Shown: positions 1-9,472, counted from the first letter of the stretch. The stretch is DNA of 64,000 nucleotides from Calothrix sp. PCC 6303 (GCF_000317435.1 NC_019751.1:1488001-1552000); one strand, 5' to 3'. A program made the numbers and translations. Notes: generated by a model from the sequence alone, not told the origin.

Positions 1-830
1 TGTAACCACAGCTTATAGGTTCCTGGTTGAGGAAAACTTGTTGAAAACTGAATTTTATCTTTGGGAGAATCCTTGATTGCGTGAGCGTGAATATAATCAT
101 TTTGACTCAAAGGTGATGAACTCTTTACTATTAATAAATGTCCTTTTTCCCCTAGATATGGTTGTAAATCTTTAACTAACTGTTTTTTTGCCACTGATTG
201 TAAATCAAAATTCAATTTTAGATCTTTACCAGACTTTAAATTAGTTTCCAATAAATTTGAAGTGATTTTTGTGTCACCTACAATTTTAATATTACTGAAT
301 TTTTCTAAATCTTTGGGTATAGGAACTTCACCAGGAATTGTGATTTTCTGTACCGCAACCTGTTCATTCTGTCCCGCTGGTTTGTAGTCACTAAAAAGTG
401 TATAGTTTCCTGGTGCTGAAAAGTTTGGGCTAATTTCAAACCTACCATTTTCTTTGTAAACTGGATGAACATGCTGGAAAAATCGTAAATCATCACTGAC
501 CATAATTAGATGCATTTGCTTCTCTTGAACAGTATCAAACTTATCAATACTTTTCCCTGCTTTATCCTGAATATCAATCACAATTGGTACAGCTTGAGTT
601 GATGTAATTTTCTCAGGAACTGTCAATTTTGATTTAGTTGCAACTGAGGTTGTGTGGTTTTTATCATGTTGTTGATGTGGTTGAGAAATATTTTTAGCTT
701 CACTCACTTGTGAGTGAGATGTTCCATGTTCAGAAGTATGATTTGATTTACTGGAAGATGAACAGCTTTGAATGATGAGCAAAATTGTGAGTGCGCTGAT
801 TTTAGTTATGTAAGATGATTTTGTATTCAT
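1..830 (-). CDS. Putative His-rich lipoprotein (3' end beyond window)
   Basis: Reading leftward from ATG 828-830, the frame stays open to the window edge (276 codons), so the C-terminus is missing. The N-terminus is a short signal peptide ending LLIIQSC, a lipobox, so the protein is probably lipid-anchored and exported. Next comes a low-complexity His/Ser/Gln-rich linker (about residues 25-65, with HQQHDKNH). A beta-rich domain follows, with MHLIMVSDDLRFFQHVHP and, later, YIHAHAIKD. Such His-rich segments occur in secreted proteins encoded near copper or heavy-metal genes, so metal binding is plausible but unproven. No partner gene is visible here. The reading frame is secure; the function is not. 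Confidence 0.7.
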   Translation of the reverse strand, partial: MNTKSSYITKISALTILLIIQSCSSSSKSNHTSEHGTSHSQVSEAKNISQPHQQHDKNHTTSVATKSKLTVPEKITSTQAVPIVIDIQDKAGKSIDKFDTVQEKQMHLIMVSDDLRFFQHVHPVYKENGRFEISPNFSAPGNYTLFSDYKPAGQNEQVAVQKITIPGEVPIPKDLEKFSNIKIVGDTKITSNLLETNLKSGKDLKLNFDLQSVAKKQLVKDLQPYLGEKGHLLIVKSSSPLSQNDYIHAHAIKDSPKDKIQFSTSFPQPGTYKLWL

Positions 831-1349
831 TTTCTCTGGTGCATGAAGGAAGTTAACTCAGAAGTCGGCAAGGATAAAGCTTATTTATTGCCTTTTTATC
901 TATTTTGTAGTCTGTCAAGATAAAAATGATGATTGCTAAAATTAAGTAGGGTGTGTTACGGCTGTCTCAGGATTTGGATATGTGACCCGATGATATGTAG
1001 CCGTTACGCGTTGCTTTAATACACCCGAAAAATTTAAGGTTTACTTTATAAATTATCTCTAAGACTATGGAAGTAAAAGATGTTGATATTTTTCTTTCCC
1101 GAATGTTTATTTTATGACCTGACATCAGCAATTGAAATTATTTATTTATAACCAAATGTATCGGATTTAACAAGATTTTATTCGCAATTTAGAGCAGAAT
1201 TTAGAAATAAAAGTGTCTTTGCTATCAGAGTGTTGCAAGAAATAAATGGATTTGTTGTATGTCGTAGGCTTTACGCAATGACAATTGGCACTTTTTTATT
1301 TGGAATACTCTAATCAAAACTGCTTTGTTCTTGCCGAAAAATTAAACAG
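831..1349. other. Intergenic region, no convincing gene
   Basis: This 519-base gap separates two divergent genes and is AT-rich. Around 947-1027 lies a degenerate copy of the common cyanobacterial GTGTGTTACGG...CACCC type repeat. A frame open from about 1158 to 1313 has no good start codon or ribosome site and is not recognised. Promoters for both neighbours must lie here, but no specific element can be assigned. Confidence 0.4.
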
Positions 1350-2228
1350 ATGGATAATCTCAGCAAACTAAATCTGACTCCCGACTCAAATTTAGGAAAC
1401 TTACCTTTGTGGGAAGTTAATATTGAGTATAACTATATAGGGAAACAGTTAATTAAGATATTTGAGCAAAATTCCCTAATTCCAGGAGTAATGATCACTC
1501 GAAATCACCATTACCAAGGAATGATATCTCGGCGAATATTTTTTGAATTCATGAGTCGTCCTTATAGTTTAGGCTTATTTTTAGAGCGAGATATTGAAAG
1601 TTTGTACAATATTCTCAAGCCAAAAGTTTTGACGCTAACGGAAGAAGTCTTAATAGTTGATGCTATACCAATAATTTTAGCGAGAGATTCGCAACAAATT
1701 TATGAGCCTATTGTCATTAAATCTACATTTGACACTATAGCGGGAGACTCAGAAAAAATTGCTGAATCTGTTATGATTAAATCTACAACAGATAATTATC
1801 GTATTGTCGATGTCCATCAATTATTATTAGCTTACTCACAAATTCAAATATCCACTCTATTTCAACTCAAAAAGCTCAAAGAAGAATCTCAAATTGTCAA
1901 AAACAACTTACAGTCTCTTCTTCAAGTAGAGGAAGTAAATACGAAAAATGGAATTGGAGGTAATGAAACTCAAGATATTAATAATTCGGCAAATTTATTA
2001 CTTGGTAATGTCATTCATGTGAATAGATATGTTCATGAATTATTAAAATTAATTAGTCTTTACCAAGAATTTTATCCAGAACCGCCTGTAGAAATTCGAC
2101 AAGTAATGAATCAAATTAATGTAGAATATATCAGTGCTGAAATGCCTAAAATGTTGAGTTTAGTCAAAAATAGTGCTAGGCAAATTCAGCAATTTGCGCG
2201 AGTTTTGAAGGATAAGGTTTTGGGTTAG
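1350..2228 (+). CDS. Orphan sensor protein resembling a histidine kinase without catalytic domain
   Basis: This is a 292-residue soluble protein. Residues about 18-165 (LPLWEV, GMISRRIFFEFMSRPYSL, DVHQLLLAYSQIQ) match the CBS-like sensory module I know from the N-termini of large cyanobacterial sensor kinases. A coiled segment (165-200) leads to a helical region (210-290) that resembles the dimerisation/phosphoacceptor helices of those kinases. Where those proteins have an N-x-x-H-G-N type motif, this one reads NLLLGN with Leu218 in place of the His, and the sequence stops before any ATPase domain. It may therefore be a non-phosphorylatable adaptor or a decayed kinase. The ATG is clear and the frame is intact. 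Family assignment is from memory. Confidence 0.7.
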   Translation: MDNLSKLNLTPDSNLGNLPLWEVNIEYNYIGKQLIKIFEQNSLIPGVMITRNHHYQGMISRRIFFEFMSRPYSLGLFLERDIESLYNILKPKVLTLTEEVLIVDAIPIILARDSQQIYEPIVIKSTFDTIAGDSEKIAESVMIKSTTDNYRIVDVHQLLLAYSQIQISTLFQLKKLKEESQIVKNNLQSLLQVEEVNTKNGIGGNETQDINNSANLLLGNVIHVNRYVHELLKLISLYQEFYPEPPVEIRQVMNQINVEYISAEMPKMLSLVKNSARQIQQFARVLKDKVLG

Positions 2229-2234
2229 GATTAA

Positions 2235-3074
2235 CTATTCATGAATTGAACCATCAGGCATAATAGCACCGCTGAGGTTAGCACCAATCAGTTTAACCAA
2301 TAAGCGATCGCCTGAACGAACCCGCGCCCCAGTTAGGTCTGCACCTCGTAAATCAGCACCACTCAAATCGGCACCAATTAGGTTTGCAGAACGTAAATTA
2401 GCCTCACGCATATCCGACAGTAGCAAGTTGGCACGGAAGAGGTTTGCTTCAGATAAATTTGCACCCCGCAAAATAGCTTTGTGCATAAATGTATCACTGA
2501 GGTTGGCTTTGCTCAAATTAGCGTAACTGAGATTTCGACCTGATAAATCTTTATTGCTGAGATTTGCTTGGCTAAAGTCCTTGCCACTTAAATCGCTAGG
2601 TTTTGCAGGTTCTGCTCTCTGCTCCATGTAAGATTCTGAACGTGGTTCCACACGCGGTTCCGAACGTGGTGGTTCCCTACGTGGTTCTGTGCGTGGTGGT
2701 TCCGAACGTGGTGGTTCCCTACGTGGTTCTGTGCGTGGTGGTTCTGAACGTGGTGGTTCCCTACGTGGTTCTGTGCGTGAATATTCTGTACGCGATCCTG
2801 ATGACCTTTGGGACGTGCTGGTTTTAGCTTGGTAGGTAGACGATTTGGGAGAGACACTTTTTTGGTATTTAGCTTTAAGCGATCGCAGTTTTTCCCGCGC
2901 TTCATTCAAGTCTTGCAGCTTTTTTACTGCTTTTTCTCTTAAGCGTTCATTTTCTTGGGGAATACGATCTGGATGCCATACAAACGCCAAATCTTTGTAA
3001 GCCTGATTAACCTCATCAAGGCTTGCTCCAGGCTCCAATTCCAATACTCGGTAATAGCGCTCCAACTCTGTCAT
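2235..3074 (-). CDS. DnaJ-domain protein with pentapeptide repeats
   Basis: An N-terminal J domain (about residues 3-70) carries the HPD tripeptide in FVWHPDRIP, which stimulates DnaK/Hsp70 ATPase. A Pro/Arg/Glu-rich linker (about 85-155) is built from 14-residue units (RREPPRSEPPRTEP) encoded by a perfect 42-bp DNA repeat. The C-terminal third (about 165-275) is pentapeptide repeats of the A(N/D)LS/A(N/D)LR type, expected to fold as a right-handed beta helix for protein contacts. The ATG at 3074 with AAGAG just upstream is preferred; an in-frame TTG at 3092 would add six residues. No G/F-rich or zinc region is present, so this is a specialised co-chaperone or adaptor rather than general DnaJ. 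Confidence 0.85.
   Translation of the reverse strand: MTELERYYRVLELEPGASLDEVNQAYKDLAFVWHPDRIPQENERLREKAVKKLQDLNEAREKLRSLKAKYQKSVSPKSSTYQAKTSTSQRSSGSRTEYSRTEPRREPPRSEPPRTEPRREPPRSEPPRTEPRREPPRSEPRVEPRSESYMEQRAEPAKPSDLSGKDFSQANLSNKDLSGRNLSYANLSKANLSDTFMHKAILRGANLSEANLFRANLLLSDMREANLRSANLIGADLSGADLRGADLTGARVRSGDRLLVKLIGANLSGAIMPDGSIHE
2662..2780. repeat. 42-bp tandem repeat inside the DnaJ-like gene
   Basis: Units start at 2662, 2704 and 2746. The first two 42-base copies differ by a single base and the third is partial. Because 42 is divisible by three, copy-number changes would keep the frame and only lengthen the Pro/Arg/Glu linker. Confidence 0.9.
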
Positions 3075-4222
3075 AAGGCTCTTAATTTCCAATCAACCTA
3101 AATTATGAGTGATCTAGTCCTATTCGGATTACTTCTTTGGGAAATCTTTCTACTCTGATCCAGGTTTGACTAAAAATCAAGAGCTTTTCGTATTATTTGA
3201 CTCCATCCCCCAGAAATACTTCACTTTTTTGCTTATGGGAAGCTTATGGTACGTAAGTCGTTGGCTTTAGTCTTTCCTGGGAATATAGCTAAAGTCAACC
3301 GGAGGTCATCACCAGAACTAACTATAGATTTACATAATGTACGGTTTACAACCAAGCTGATGACTTTCAGGATACCGTAGGTTAACCAGTCAGATTTCTG
3401 AAGATTCTCACCTATTGTTAATGATAAACCTTAATCAGACCTTGTTGACACTCCTCCATCTAAAGGTACGAGGATTCTTGCTTCTCAGGGATTCCAATGA
3501 ATTTACTCACCCTACGGGAAGCAAGGCTACAGAAGCATCTTGAGTCCTCGAACTAGAACTACTTGAGCAGCTGCAACATCCCTATCGGTTGTATAACCGC
3601 AATTTGAACAAATATGAGTAGGTTGTGAAAGTTCTTTCTTGCCCAACATTGCGCGAGATAGCCTAAGCAATCACAGGCGAATTAACCCGTTTACTATTTA
3701 ACCTGTTCCCTTTCATTTCTGGGAAAACAAAAAAAAGCGAACTTCTGATCTAAGAAATTCGCTAGTGTTAACTGAGGGAAAATTTAAAAGCATTTATTGG
3801 GCATGAAGATCTACAGATGACAAAAGGTAGGCTATTACACCATCTTTTTGTAAGTCAAAGTAAATTTACTTGCATCCAAGTCTACATAAATTTACCCAAT
3901 TCCCCCAATGCTGACATTTTGCATGTATAACCACAAGTTATTACCTACAAACTTCACCAAAAAAACATCTATATAAAGCAGCTTTTAGTAAAGCTATATT
4001 TCTTTTTTAGAAAATTATTTATATTGTTGAACAATATATACTAGGACTATTAAAAAATAAGTAACGAGTAATGAGTACGTTTTGTAACGGGTATTTTATA
4101 AGGCAGCTTTGCGGGGTCATCCGACGGAAGCAAACGTGCCCCCACTTAACTTTGTAAGACAGCAGCCTGTAAAGACAGGGGAATTAAACCCCAGACTTTG
4201 TTAATTTTATTGAATTTTATCT
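3075..4222. other. Intergenic region with transposon relic and repeats
   Basis: This gap of more than 1 kb has no intact gene. It holds an IS200/IS605-type relic (3445-3670), a hairpin near 3261-3300 (GTTGGCTTTAG pairing with CTAAAGTCAAC), and a degenerate dispersed repeat at about 4060-4200 that includes GTAACGGG and GGGGAATTAAACCCC. Confidence 0.5.
3445..3670 (-). pseudogene. IS200/IS605 tnpB 3' relic with right end
   Basis: On the minus strand, 3670 down to the stop at 3527-3529 encodes the last ~47 residues of a TnpB-type protein. It includes CSNCGY (second half of the zinc ribbon) and the TDRDVAAAQ motif. An in-frame stop at 3671-3673 and lack of homology beyond show that the rest is lost. 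Past the stop, 3445-3480 forms a GC-rich hairpin ending GAGTGTCAAC, which resembles the right end of cyanobacterial IS605-group elements. In intact elements this stretch overlaps the omega RNA. The relic cannot be functional alone. Confidence 0.75.
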
Positions 4223-4546
4223 ATGTTAATAGTTGTAGTTACTTTTAATATGTTGCTATCGTTCGTACTGTTATATCTAGCTTGGCGAATATTATTGTTG
4301 AAGCAAAAAATAACTAATATCAACAATATTTTGGTGATAGCTGAACGCAACACATCTGCTGTACTTCGTATTGCCCCTAGCTTCATTATGATTCGTCAAC
4401 AAAATATTGCTAACTTACGACAAGTTAATCAAATGCTGGAATTGCAAATATACCAAATTCGACAGCTTTTTGGTCTATTCGTTCTTGCGTTACAAGTTTG
4501 GCAAAATATTCAACGTAATTTTCGCTTCCAAGTGTTGGCAAAATAA
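4223..4546 (+). CDS. Small single-pass membrane protein, unknown
   Basis: This 107-residue protein has one N-terminal hydrophobic helix (residues about 2-26). A basic amphipathic helical tail follows with many Gln, Ile and Asn residues, compatible with a short coiled coil, and then a second weakly hydrophobic stretch (LFGLFVLALQVW, about 83-94). It starts at ATG 4223 after an AT-rich leader. It converges on the downstream acyltransferase with 15 bases between stops. I recognise no family. Coding is supported by an open frame without overlap and by membrane-protein composition. Confidence 0.55.
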   Translation: MLIVVVTFNMLLSFVLLYLAWRILLLKQKITNINNILVIAERNTSAVLRIAPSFIMIRQQNIANLRQVNQMLELQIYQIRQLFGLFVLALQVWQNIQRNFRFQVLAK

Positions 4547-4561
4547 ATAATAAACAATCAA

Positions 4562-5518
4562 CTACCAAAAAAGATGGTTTAAAAAACGGCGGAATGGTTT
4601 CATTCCTAAAGCTTCAGAGTAATTTTGTGGTAGTATATTCACCATCGCATCCTGAATCTGTTGAAGAACATCATCAACCTGTTGTGATTTAGGTCTGTTG
4701 GATTGGGAAACTACTAAAGGTTCACCAAAGCGGATGGTTATTTGCTTACGGAAGTAAAGATCGTGGGTACCCACGAGTGCAACAGGTAGAATAGGAACTC
4801 CTGAACGAATAGCGTAGATAGCTGCACCACGTTTTAGGGGTAATAGCTTACCTTCTGTCTTACCTAGTTTTCCTTCGGGAAATAGCAAGATTGCCTCACC
4901 ACGATTCAGTGTAGCTTGAATTACTCGGTCAAGTCTCCGCATTCCTTCAATTGAGTTACCTTTGGGAACATGTGCTGTGATTTCTGCTGCCAAATCAGCT
5001 AAGTCTGTGCGTCCATTTTTAGCCGCTTCAACCACTGCAACTTCCTCTTTCCAAATCCGTTCTAAGGGAATTACACCTTTAGCTAACTTCAAAATCTGAC
5101 GTTTCCAAGAAGTATTATAAAGTGTGCGAGCATCACCCAAGATATTTAAGAAGGGATTGCTGGGTAATTCGGAAAGGAGAAAAAACGGATCGAGATGGTT
5201 GAGATGGTTAGCAACAACAATTACAGGTGTGTTGGGAACCCTTTCTGGAAATTCAACTTTGATGCGGAATAAACTATGAATTAAAGTGCGAATTATTCCA
5301 CGTCGAATCCCACCACTAATTTTACTGCTGCTAGCTCCATCTACTTCCGCTGCCAAAGATAATAACGCTGTATTAATCATTTCATTAGTTTGGCGATCGC
5401 GTGCGAAACCAACTCCTTCTTTTGCGCGTTTAATGGTTGCTTCTTCGATATATGGAAAAGATAGAGGTTGAGATTGCTCTGTTTGGGGAAGTGGGCGATA
5501 CTGTAATGAGGAAGTCAT
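4562..5518 (-). CDS. 1-acyl-glycerol-3-phosphate acyltransferase family protein (PlsC-like)
   Basis: The protein has 318 residues and the acyltransferase signature. The catalytic H-x4-D box is NHLNHLD (His105, Asp110), and the glycerophosphate-binding FPEG is at 213-216 followed by a Lys/Gly-rich loop. Such enzymes acylate lysophosphatidate or related acceptors at the membrane during glycerolipid synthesis. The N-terminal ~90 residues precede the domain and have no strong transmembrane helix. It sits alone, convergent with the small membrane protein and upstream of no obvious lipid operon. The substrate could differ, since cyanobacteria carry several PlsC paralogs. Confidence 0.85.
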   Translation of the reverse strand: MTSSLQYRPLPQTEQSQPLSFPYIEEATIKRAKEGVGFARDRQTNEMINTALLSLAAEVDGASSSKISGGIRRGIIRTLIHSLFRIKVEFPERVPNTPVIVVANHLNHLDPFFLLSELPSNPFLNILGDARTLYNTSWKRQILKLAKGVIPLERIWKEEVAVVEAAKNGRTDLADLAAEITAHVPKGNSIEGMRRLDRVIQATLNRGEAILLFPEGKLGKTEGKLLPLKRGAAIYAIRSGVPILPVALVGTHDLYFRKQITIRFGEPLVVSQSNRPKSQQVDDVLQQIQDAMVNILPQNYSEALGMKPFRRFLNHLFW

Positions 5519-5788
5519 CGATAATACTACGATTGGGACGCAACCTGAGCTTTAGAAATAATCTTTTAGAGCAGTAGCAGGTATGTATTTAAACTAACTT
5601 ACCCCCTCATTTTCTAAGTTAGTGAGTTTGGCAGTTTCTTCTGATGTGCCAAATTAGTTATTTCTAAAACCCGACAAATCCCATATTTGCGTCAAATCCT
5701 ATTGCGAAAGACACGAATCACGGTAGACAGTTGGCTGAAGTGTCACAAATCAAATCAGTTATTAGTTAGCAGTTATCAACTTTATTCC

Positions 5789-7027
5789 CTATTCACTGTT
5801 CCCTGTTCCCATAGCTGAACCTGCTAGATATGATGTTGTCCAAGCGCTTTGAAAATTAAATCCACCCGTGACTCCATCGATATCAAGGACTTCCCCAGCG
5901 AAATATAAACCGGGAGTTACCCGACTTTCCATGGTTTTAAAATTTACCTCCTTCAGGTTTACCCCTCCACAGGTGACGAATTCATCCTTAAATACTCCTT
6001 TTCCATGAATCGAGTATTGTCCTTGATTGATATCTTGTATTAAGTGATTTAAGACTTTACTAGATAATTCAGCCCAGCGAGTGTCTAATGTGACTCCAGC
6101 ACGAAAAACTAAATATTGCCAGAGACGATGAGGTAAATCTATCCCGCGATGTAATGCGATCGCTTTTCTGGGAAAATCAACTTTTGCCGTTAATAATTTT
6201 TGTCTAACTTCTTCTTGTTTCAGGTGCGGTGTCAAATTAACTGTTAAATTTGCTTGATAGTGCTTTTCGTGTAACATTCTCGCCGCCCAAGCTGAAAGTT
6301 TCAAGACAGCTGGACCACTCAAACCCCAATGTGTAATTAATAATGCTCCATTTTGTTCTAGTTGGGGATAACCCGGAATAGTTAAACGCAGATTTGCTGG
6401 ATTTACACTTACTCCAGCAAGCTCTCGCAGCTTTTCGTCTGGAACGTTGAAAGTAAACAAAGAGGGAACAGGCTGTGTAATTTTATGCCCTAGTTCCTGG
6501 GCAATCCGATAACCAACCGGATTACTACCCGTTGCTAAGAGAATGCGATCGCATCTCAGTTTCTCCCCTGATTTTAGCGTTACCTGAAACTGGGAAGGAT
6601 TTTCACTCACAAGTTTGACACCAATTACCACTGCTCCTGTAACTAGTTCCACTCCCGTAGATTTAGCCGTCTTCAACAAACAATTGACAATGGTTTCCGA
6701 ATCATCAGTAATAGGAAACATCCTGCCATCAGCTTCGGTTTTTAATGGTACACCTCTCTCTGCAAACCAAGTTACAGTATCTTGAGGTTGAAAGCGAGAA
6801 AAAGCCCCCAGCAAAGCTTTTGCACCTCGCGGATAATGCTGAATTAGCTCTTTTGATTCAAAACAAGCATGGGTAACATTGCAACGTCCTCCCCCAGAAA
6901 TCCGCACCTTTGCCAAAGGTTGCTGACTCGCTTCCAACAGTGTAACTTCCGCTTGGGGATTATTTTTCGCTGCTGATATAGCGCCGAAAAAACCAGCTGC
7001 CCCTCCCCCAATAACTATAATTTTCAT
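5789..7027 (-). CDS. NAD(P)/FAD-dependent oxidoreductase, HI0933/YhiN family
   Basis: The protein starts MKIIVIGGGAAGFFGAISAA, a dinucleotide-binding GxGxxG fold that should lie at the N-terminus. ATG 7027 is therefore chosen, with AAGGA eight bases upstream, rather than an in-frame codon 36 bases earlier. SGGGRCNVTHA (about 57-67) and the C-terminal GGVNLKEV and GLYFAGEVLDIDGVTGGFNFQ are hallmarks of the HI0933-like flavoproteins. Length (412 residues) is normal. Family members reduce diverse substrates and the substrate here is unknown. The gene is divergent from psaD across a 422-base gap. Confidence 0.88.
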   Translation of the reverse strand: MKIIVIGGGAAGFFGAISAAKNNPQAEVTLLEASQQPLAKVRISGGGRCNVTHACFESKELIQHYPRGAKALLGAFSRFQPQDTVTWFAERGVPLKTEADGRMFPITDDSETIVNCLLKTAKSTGVELVTGAVVIGVKLVSENPSQFQVTLKSGEKLRCDRILLATGSNPVGYRIAQELGHKITQPVPSLFTFNVPDEKLRELAGVSVNPANLRLTIPGYPQLEQNGALLITHWGLSGPAVLKLSAWAARMLHEKHYQANLTVNLTPHLKQEEVRQKLLTAKVDFPRKAIALHRGIDLPHRLWQYLVFRAGVTLDTRWAELSSKVLNHLIQDINQGQYSIHGKGVFKDEFVTCGGVNLKEVNFKTMESRVTPGLYFAGEVLDIDGVTGGFNFQSAWTTSYLAGSAMGTGNSE

Positions 7028-7449
7028 AATCAATCCTTCGGTTTCCTCTTTCCACGACTGCACTTACTTCAACCGATTTCTCCACCCAGGCAGAAGGTAA
7101 AAATAACTATCCAGTAGGCAACGTGAAAGTATACTACATCTAGTTGAGAATAGTAACTATCGGATTTTGCCACGTTGTTTACGTTTCGTAATGTCAGTTG
7201 CATTTCCACCCTAATACCTGATATTCAAGCCCCTTGGTAGCTACTGTTGATTGCTATGCTGAGTTAGCCTAAAATCCAAGCAGCCCTGTGGTGTGGAGAA
7301 TTTAGACAATATTCAGCCCTTTTGCATTTCCTCCCTCTCCCCTGCCTCTTTGCCAACTTCCATTAACTGTTACAGACTATAACGCGATCGCTATATTTGC
7401 CTGAAGACAATGTTACGATGCCGTAAAAACATTTGAGTGTAAGATCCTT
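7028..7449. promoter_or_regulatory. psaD upstream region
   Basis: The divergent gap between the flavoprotein gene and psaD should contain the light-regulated psaD promoter. GTTACAG at 7369 and TGTTACG at 7411 resemble half-sites of the HLR1 element (direct GTTACA-like repeats bound by RpaB), but their 42-base spacing does not fit the usual arrangement. A HIP1 palindrome lies at about 7384-7391. The assignment is tentative. Confidence 0.3.
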
Positions 7450-7872
7450 ATGGCAGAGAAACTTAAGGGAAAAGCGCCTTTGTTTGGTGGCGGCACAGGC
7501 GGCTTGCTAACAAAAGCTGAAGTTGAAGAAAAGTACGCGATCACCTGGACTAGTCCAAAGAAGCAAGTTTTTGAACTACCAACTGGTGGTGTTGCGACAA
7601 TGAATGAAGGTGAAAACCTTCTTTATATCGCTCGTAAAGAGTACGGTATCTTCCTTGGTGGACAACAGCTACGGAAGATGAAAATCACAGATTATAAAAT
7701 CTACCGCATTCTTCCCAACGGCGAAACAACCAAAATTCACCCTGCTGATGGCAATTTCCCCGAAAAAGTCACCGAAGGACGGCAGAAAGTTGGTGCTATT
7801 CCTCGTCGGATTGGTGAAAACCCTAGCGCTGCTAAAATTAAGTTTAGCGGTAAAAAGCCCTACGATGTATAG
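7450..7872 (+). CDS. psaD: Photosystem I subunit II (PsaD)
   Basis: This 140-residue protein matches cyanobacterial PsaD throughout: [20 protein letters not shown] near the N-terminus, [17 protein letters not shown] mid-protein, and VPRRIG-like [19 protein letters not shown] at the C-terminus. PsaD is an extrinsic stromal subunit that docks ferredoxin on photosystem I and stabilises PsaC. The N-terminal [10 protein letters not shown] is more basic than many homologs. It is followed after 70 bases by trpE on the same strand, which may be coincidental rather than a true operon. No strong Shine-Dalgarno is seen before ATG 7450. Confidence 0.98.
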   Translation: MAEKLKGKAPLFGGGTGGLLTKAEVEEKYAITWTSPKKQVFELPTGGVATMNEGENLLYIARKEYGIFLGGQQLRKMKITDYKIYRILPNGETTKIHPADGNFPEKVTEGRQKVGAIPRRIGENPSAAKIKFSGKKPYDV

Positions 7873-7942
7873 TTAGTTAAAAGTGCTGAGTGCTAAGTTG
7901 AGAGCAATCACTCAGAGCTTGGCATTCAGTACTTATTAGATT

Positions 7943-9472
7943 ATGATTTTTCCCGATTTTTCCCAATTCTCCCAACTAGCAACACAAGGTAATTTTGTCC
8001 CGGTATATCAAGAATGGGTTGCCGATTTAGATACTCCGGTTTCGGCTTGGTATAAGGTATGTGCAGGTCAACCATACAGTTTTTTGCTAGAGTCGGTAGA
8101 GGGTGGCGAAAAAGTTGGACGCTATAGTTTGCTAGGTTGTAACCCTGTCTGGATTTTGGAAGCGCGGGGAGAACAAACTACCCAAAAGCATCGTGATACT
8201 TCAGAAGTGGTATTTACAGGAGATCCATTTGATGCTTTGGCAAAGTGTTTAGCACCCTATCATCCGGTTCATCTGCCGGAATTACCATCAGGAATTGGTG
8301 GGTTATTTGGGTTTTGGGGCTATGAACTAATTAAATGGATTGAACCACGGGTATCGATTCATCCTCAAGATGAGCGGAATATCCCAGATGGATTATGGAT
8401 GCAAGTGGATCACTTGTTGGTGTTTGATCAAGTTAAGCGGAAAATTTGGGCTATAGCATACGCTGATTTGAGAAATGGGAATGTAAAACAAGCATATGAT
8501 GCCGCGTGCGATCGCGTTTCCCAAATAGTCCAGAAGTTATCGTTACCCATACCACCAGAAAAAACCATTTTACCCTGGACTTCCCCAGAAAGAAGGAAGT
8601 TGTCACAAGCATCAGAAACAGCCGCATATCAAAGCAACTTCACCAAATCAGAATTTTGTAGCAGCGTTGAAAAGGCAAAGGAACACATCAAAGCCGGGGA
8701 TATTTTCCAAGTAGTGGTTTCCCAACGTCTCACCACCGATTATACAGGTGATCCTTTCTCCCTATATCGTTCCCTGCGGCAAATCAACCCCTCACCCTAC
8801 ATGGCATACTTTAACTTCCAAGACTGGCAAATTATTGGTTCCAGTCCAGAAGTGATGGTAAAGGCAGAATGTGGGGATGGAGATGAGATAATTGCGACGG
8901 TACGTCCCATCGCTGGTACTCGTCGTCGAGGCAAAACTACCCAGGAAGATAACAATCTAGCTGAAGATTTATTACAAGATCCCAAAGAAATAGCCGAACA
9001 TGTTATGTTGGTGGATCTGGGAAGAAACGACTTAGGGCGAGTTTGTGAAAGCGGCACAGTAAAAGTAGATGAATTGATGATAGTTGAGCGTTATTCCCAC
9101 GTAATGCACATAGTTAGTAATGTGGTGGGAAAACTAGCCAAAAATAAAAATGCCTGGGATTTACTCAAAGCTTGTTTCCCCGCAGGAACAGTAAGTGGTG
9201 CGCCAAAAATTCGGGCAATGGAAATTATCAACGAATTAGAACCCAGCCGTCGCGGGGTATATTCGGGGGTATATGGATATTATGATTTTGAGGGACAATT
9301 GAATAGCGCGATCGCTATTCGCACCATGGTACTGCGAAATGGTCAAGTTAGTGTCCAAGCAGGTGCCGGATTAGTGGCAGATTCAGAACCGGAAAAGGAA
9401 TATGAGGAGACACTCAACAAAGCACGAGGATTATTAGAAGCAATTCGCTGTTTAACTCCGGATTCCGAGTAA
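7943..9472 (+). CDS. trpE: Anthranilate synthase component I (TrpE)
   Basis: This 509-residue chorismate-utilising enzyme converts chorismate plus ammonia to anthranilate, the first step of tryptophan synthesis. LLESVEGGEKVGRYSLLG near residue 47 is the N-terminal tryptophan-binding (LLES) region, implying feedback inhibition. The catalytic domain shows IIGSSPEVMV, RPIAGTRRRG, AEHVMLVDLGRNDLGRV and FPAGTVSGAPKIRAMEII. Length and motif order are normal. The glutaminase partner TrpG is not adjacent. PabB is a paralog alternative, but the LLES motif and length favour TrpE. Confidence 0.95.
   Translation: MIFPDFSQFSQLATQGNFVPVYQEWVADLDTPVSAWYKVCAGQPYSFLLESVEGGEKVGRYSLLGCNPVWILEARGEQTTQKHRDTSEVVFTGDPFDALAKCLAPYHPVHLPELPSGIGGLFGFWGYELIKWIEPRVSIHPQDERNIPDGLWMQVDHLLVFDQVKRKIWAIAYADLRNGNVKQAYDAACDRVSQIVQKLSLPIPPEKTILPWTSPERRKLSQASETAAYQSNFTKSEFCSSVEKAKEHIKAGDIFQVVVSQRLTTDYTGDPFSLYRSLRQINPSPYMAYFNFQDWQIIGSSPEVMVKAECGDGDEIIATVRPIAGTRRRGKTTQEDNNLAEDLLQDPKEIAEHVMLVDLGRNDLGRVCESGTVKVDELMIVERYSHVMHIVSNVVGKLAKNKNAWDLLKACFPAGTVSGAPKIRAMEIINELEPSRRGVYSGVYGYYDFEGQLNSAIAIRTMVLRNGQVSVQAGAGLVADSEPEKEYEETLNKARGLLEAIRCLTPDSE

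Noticed and set aside
1158-1313. ~50-codon open stretch
   Set aside because: No start codon in a good context and no recognised similarity.
2603-2827. Open frames on both strands over the 42-bp repeats
   Set aside because: They are by-products of the repeat inside the J-domain gene; the in-frame J domain and pentapeptide repeats fix the true frame.
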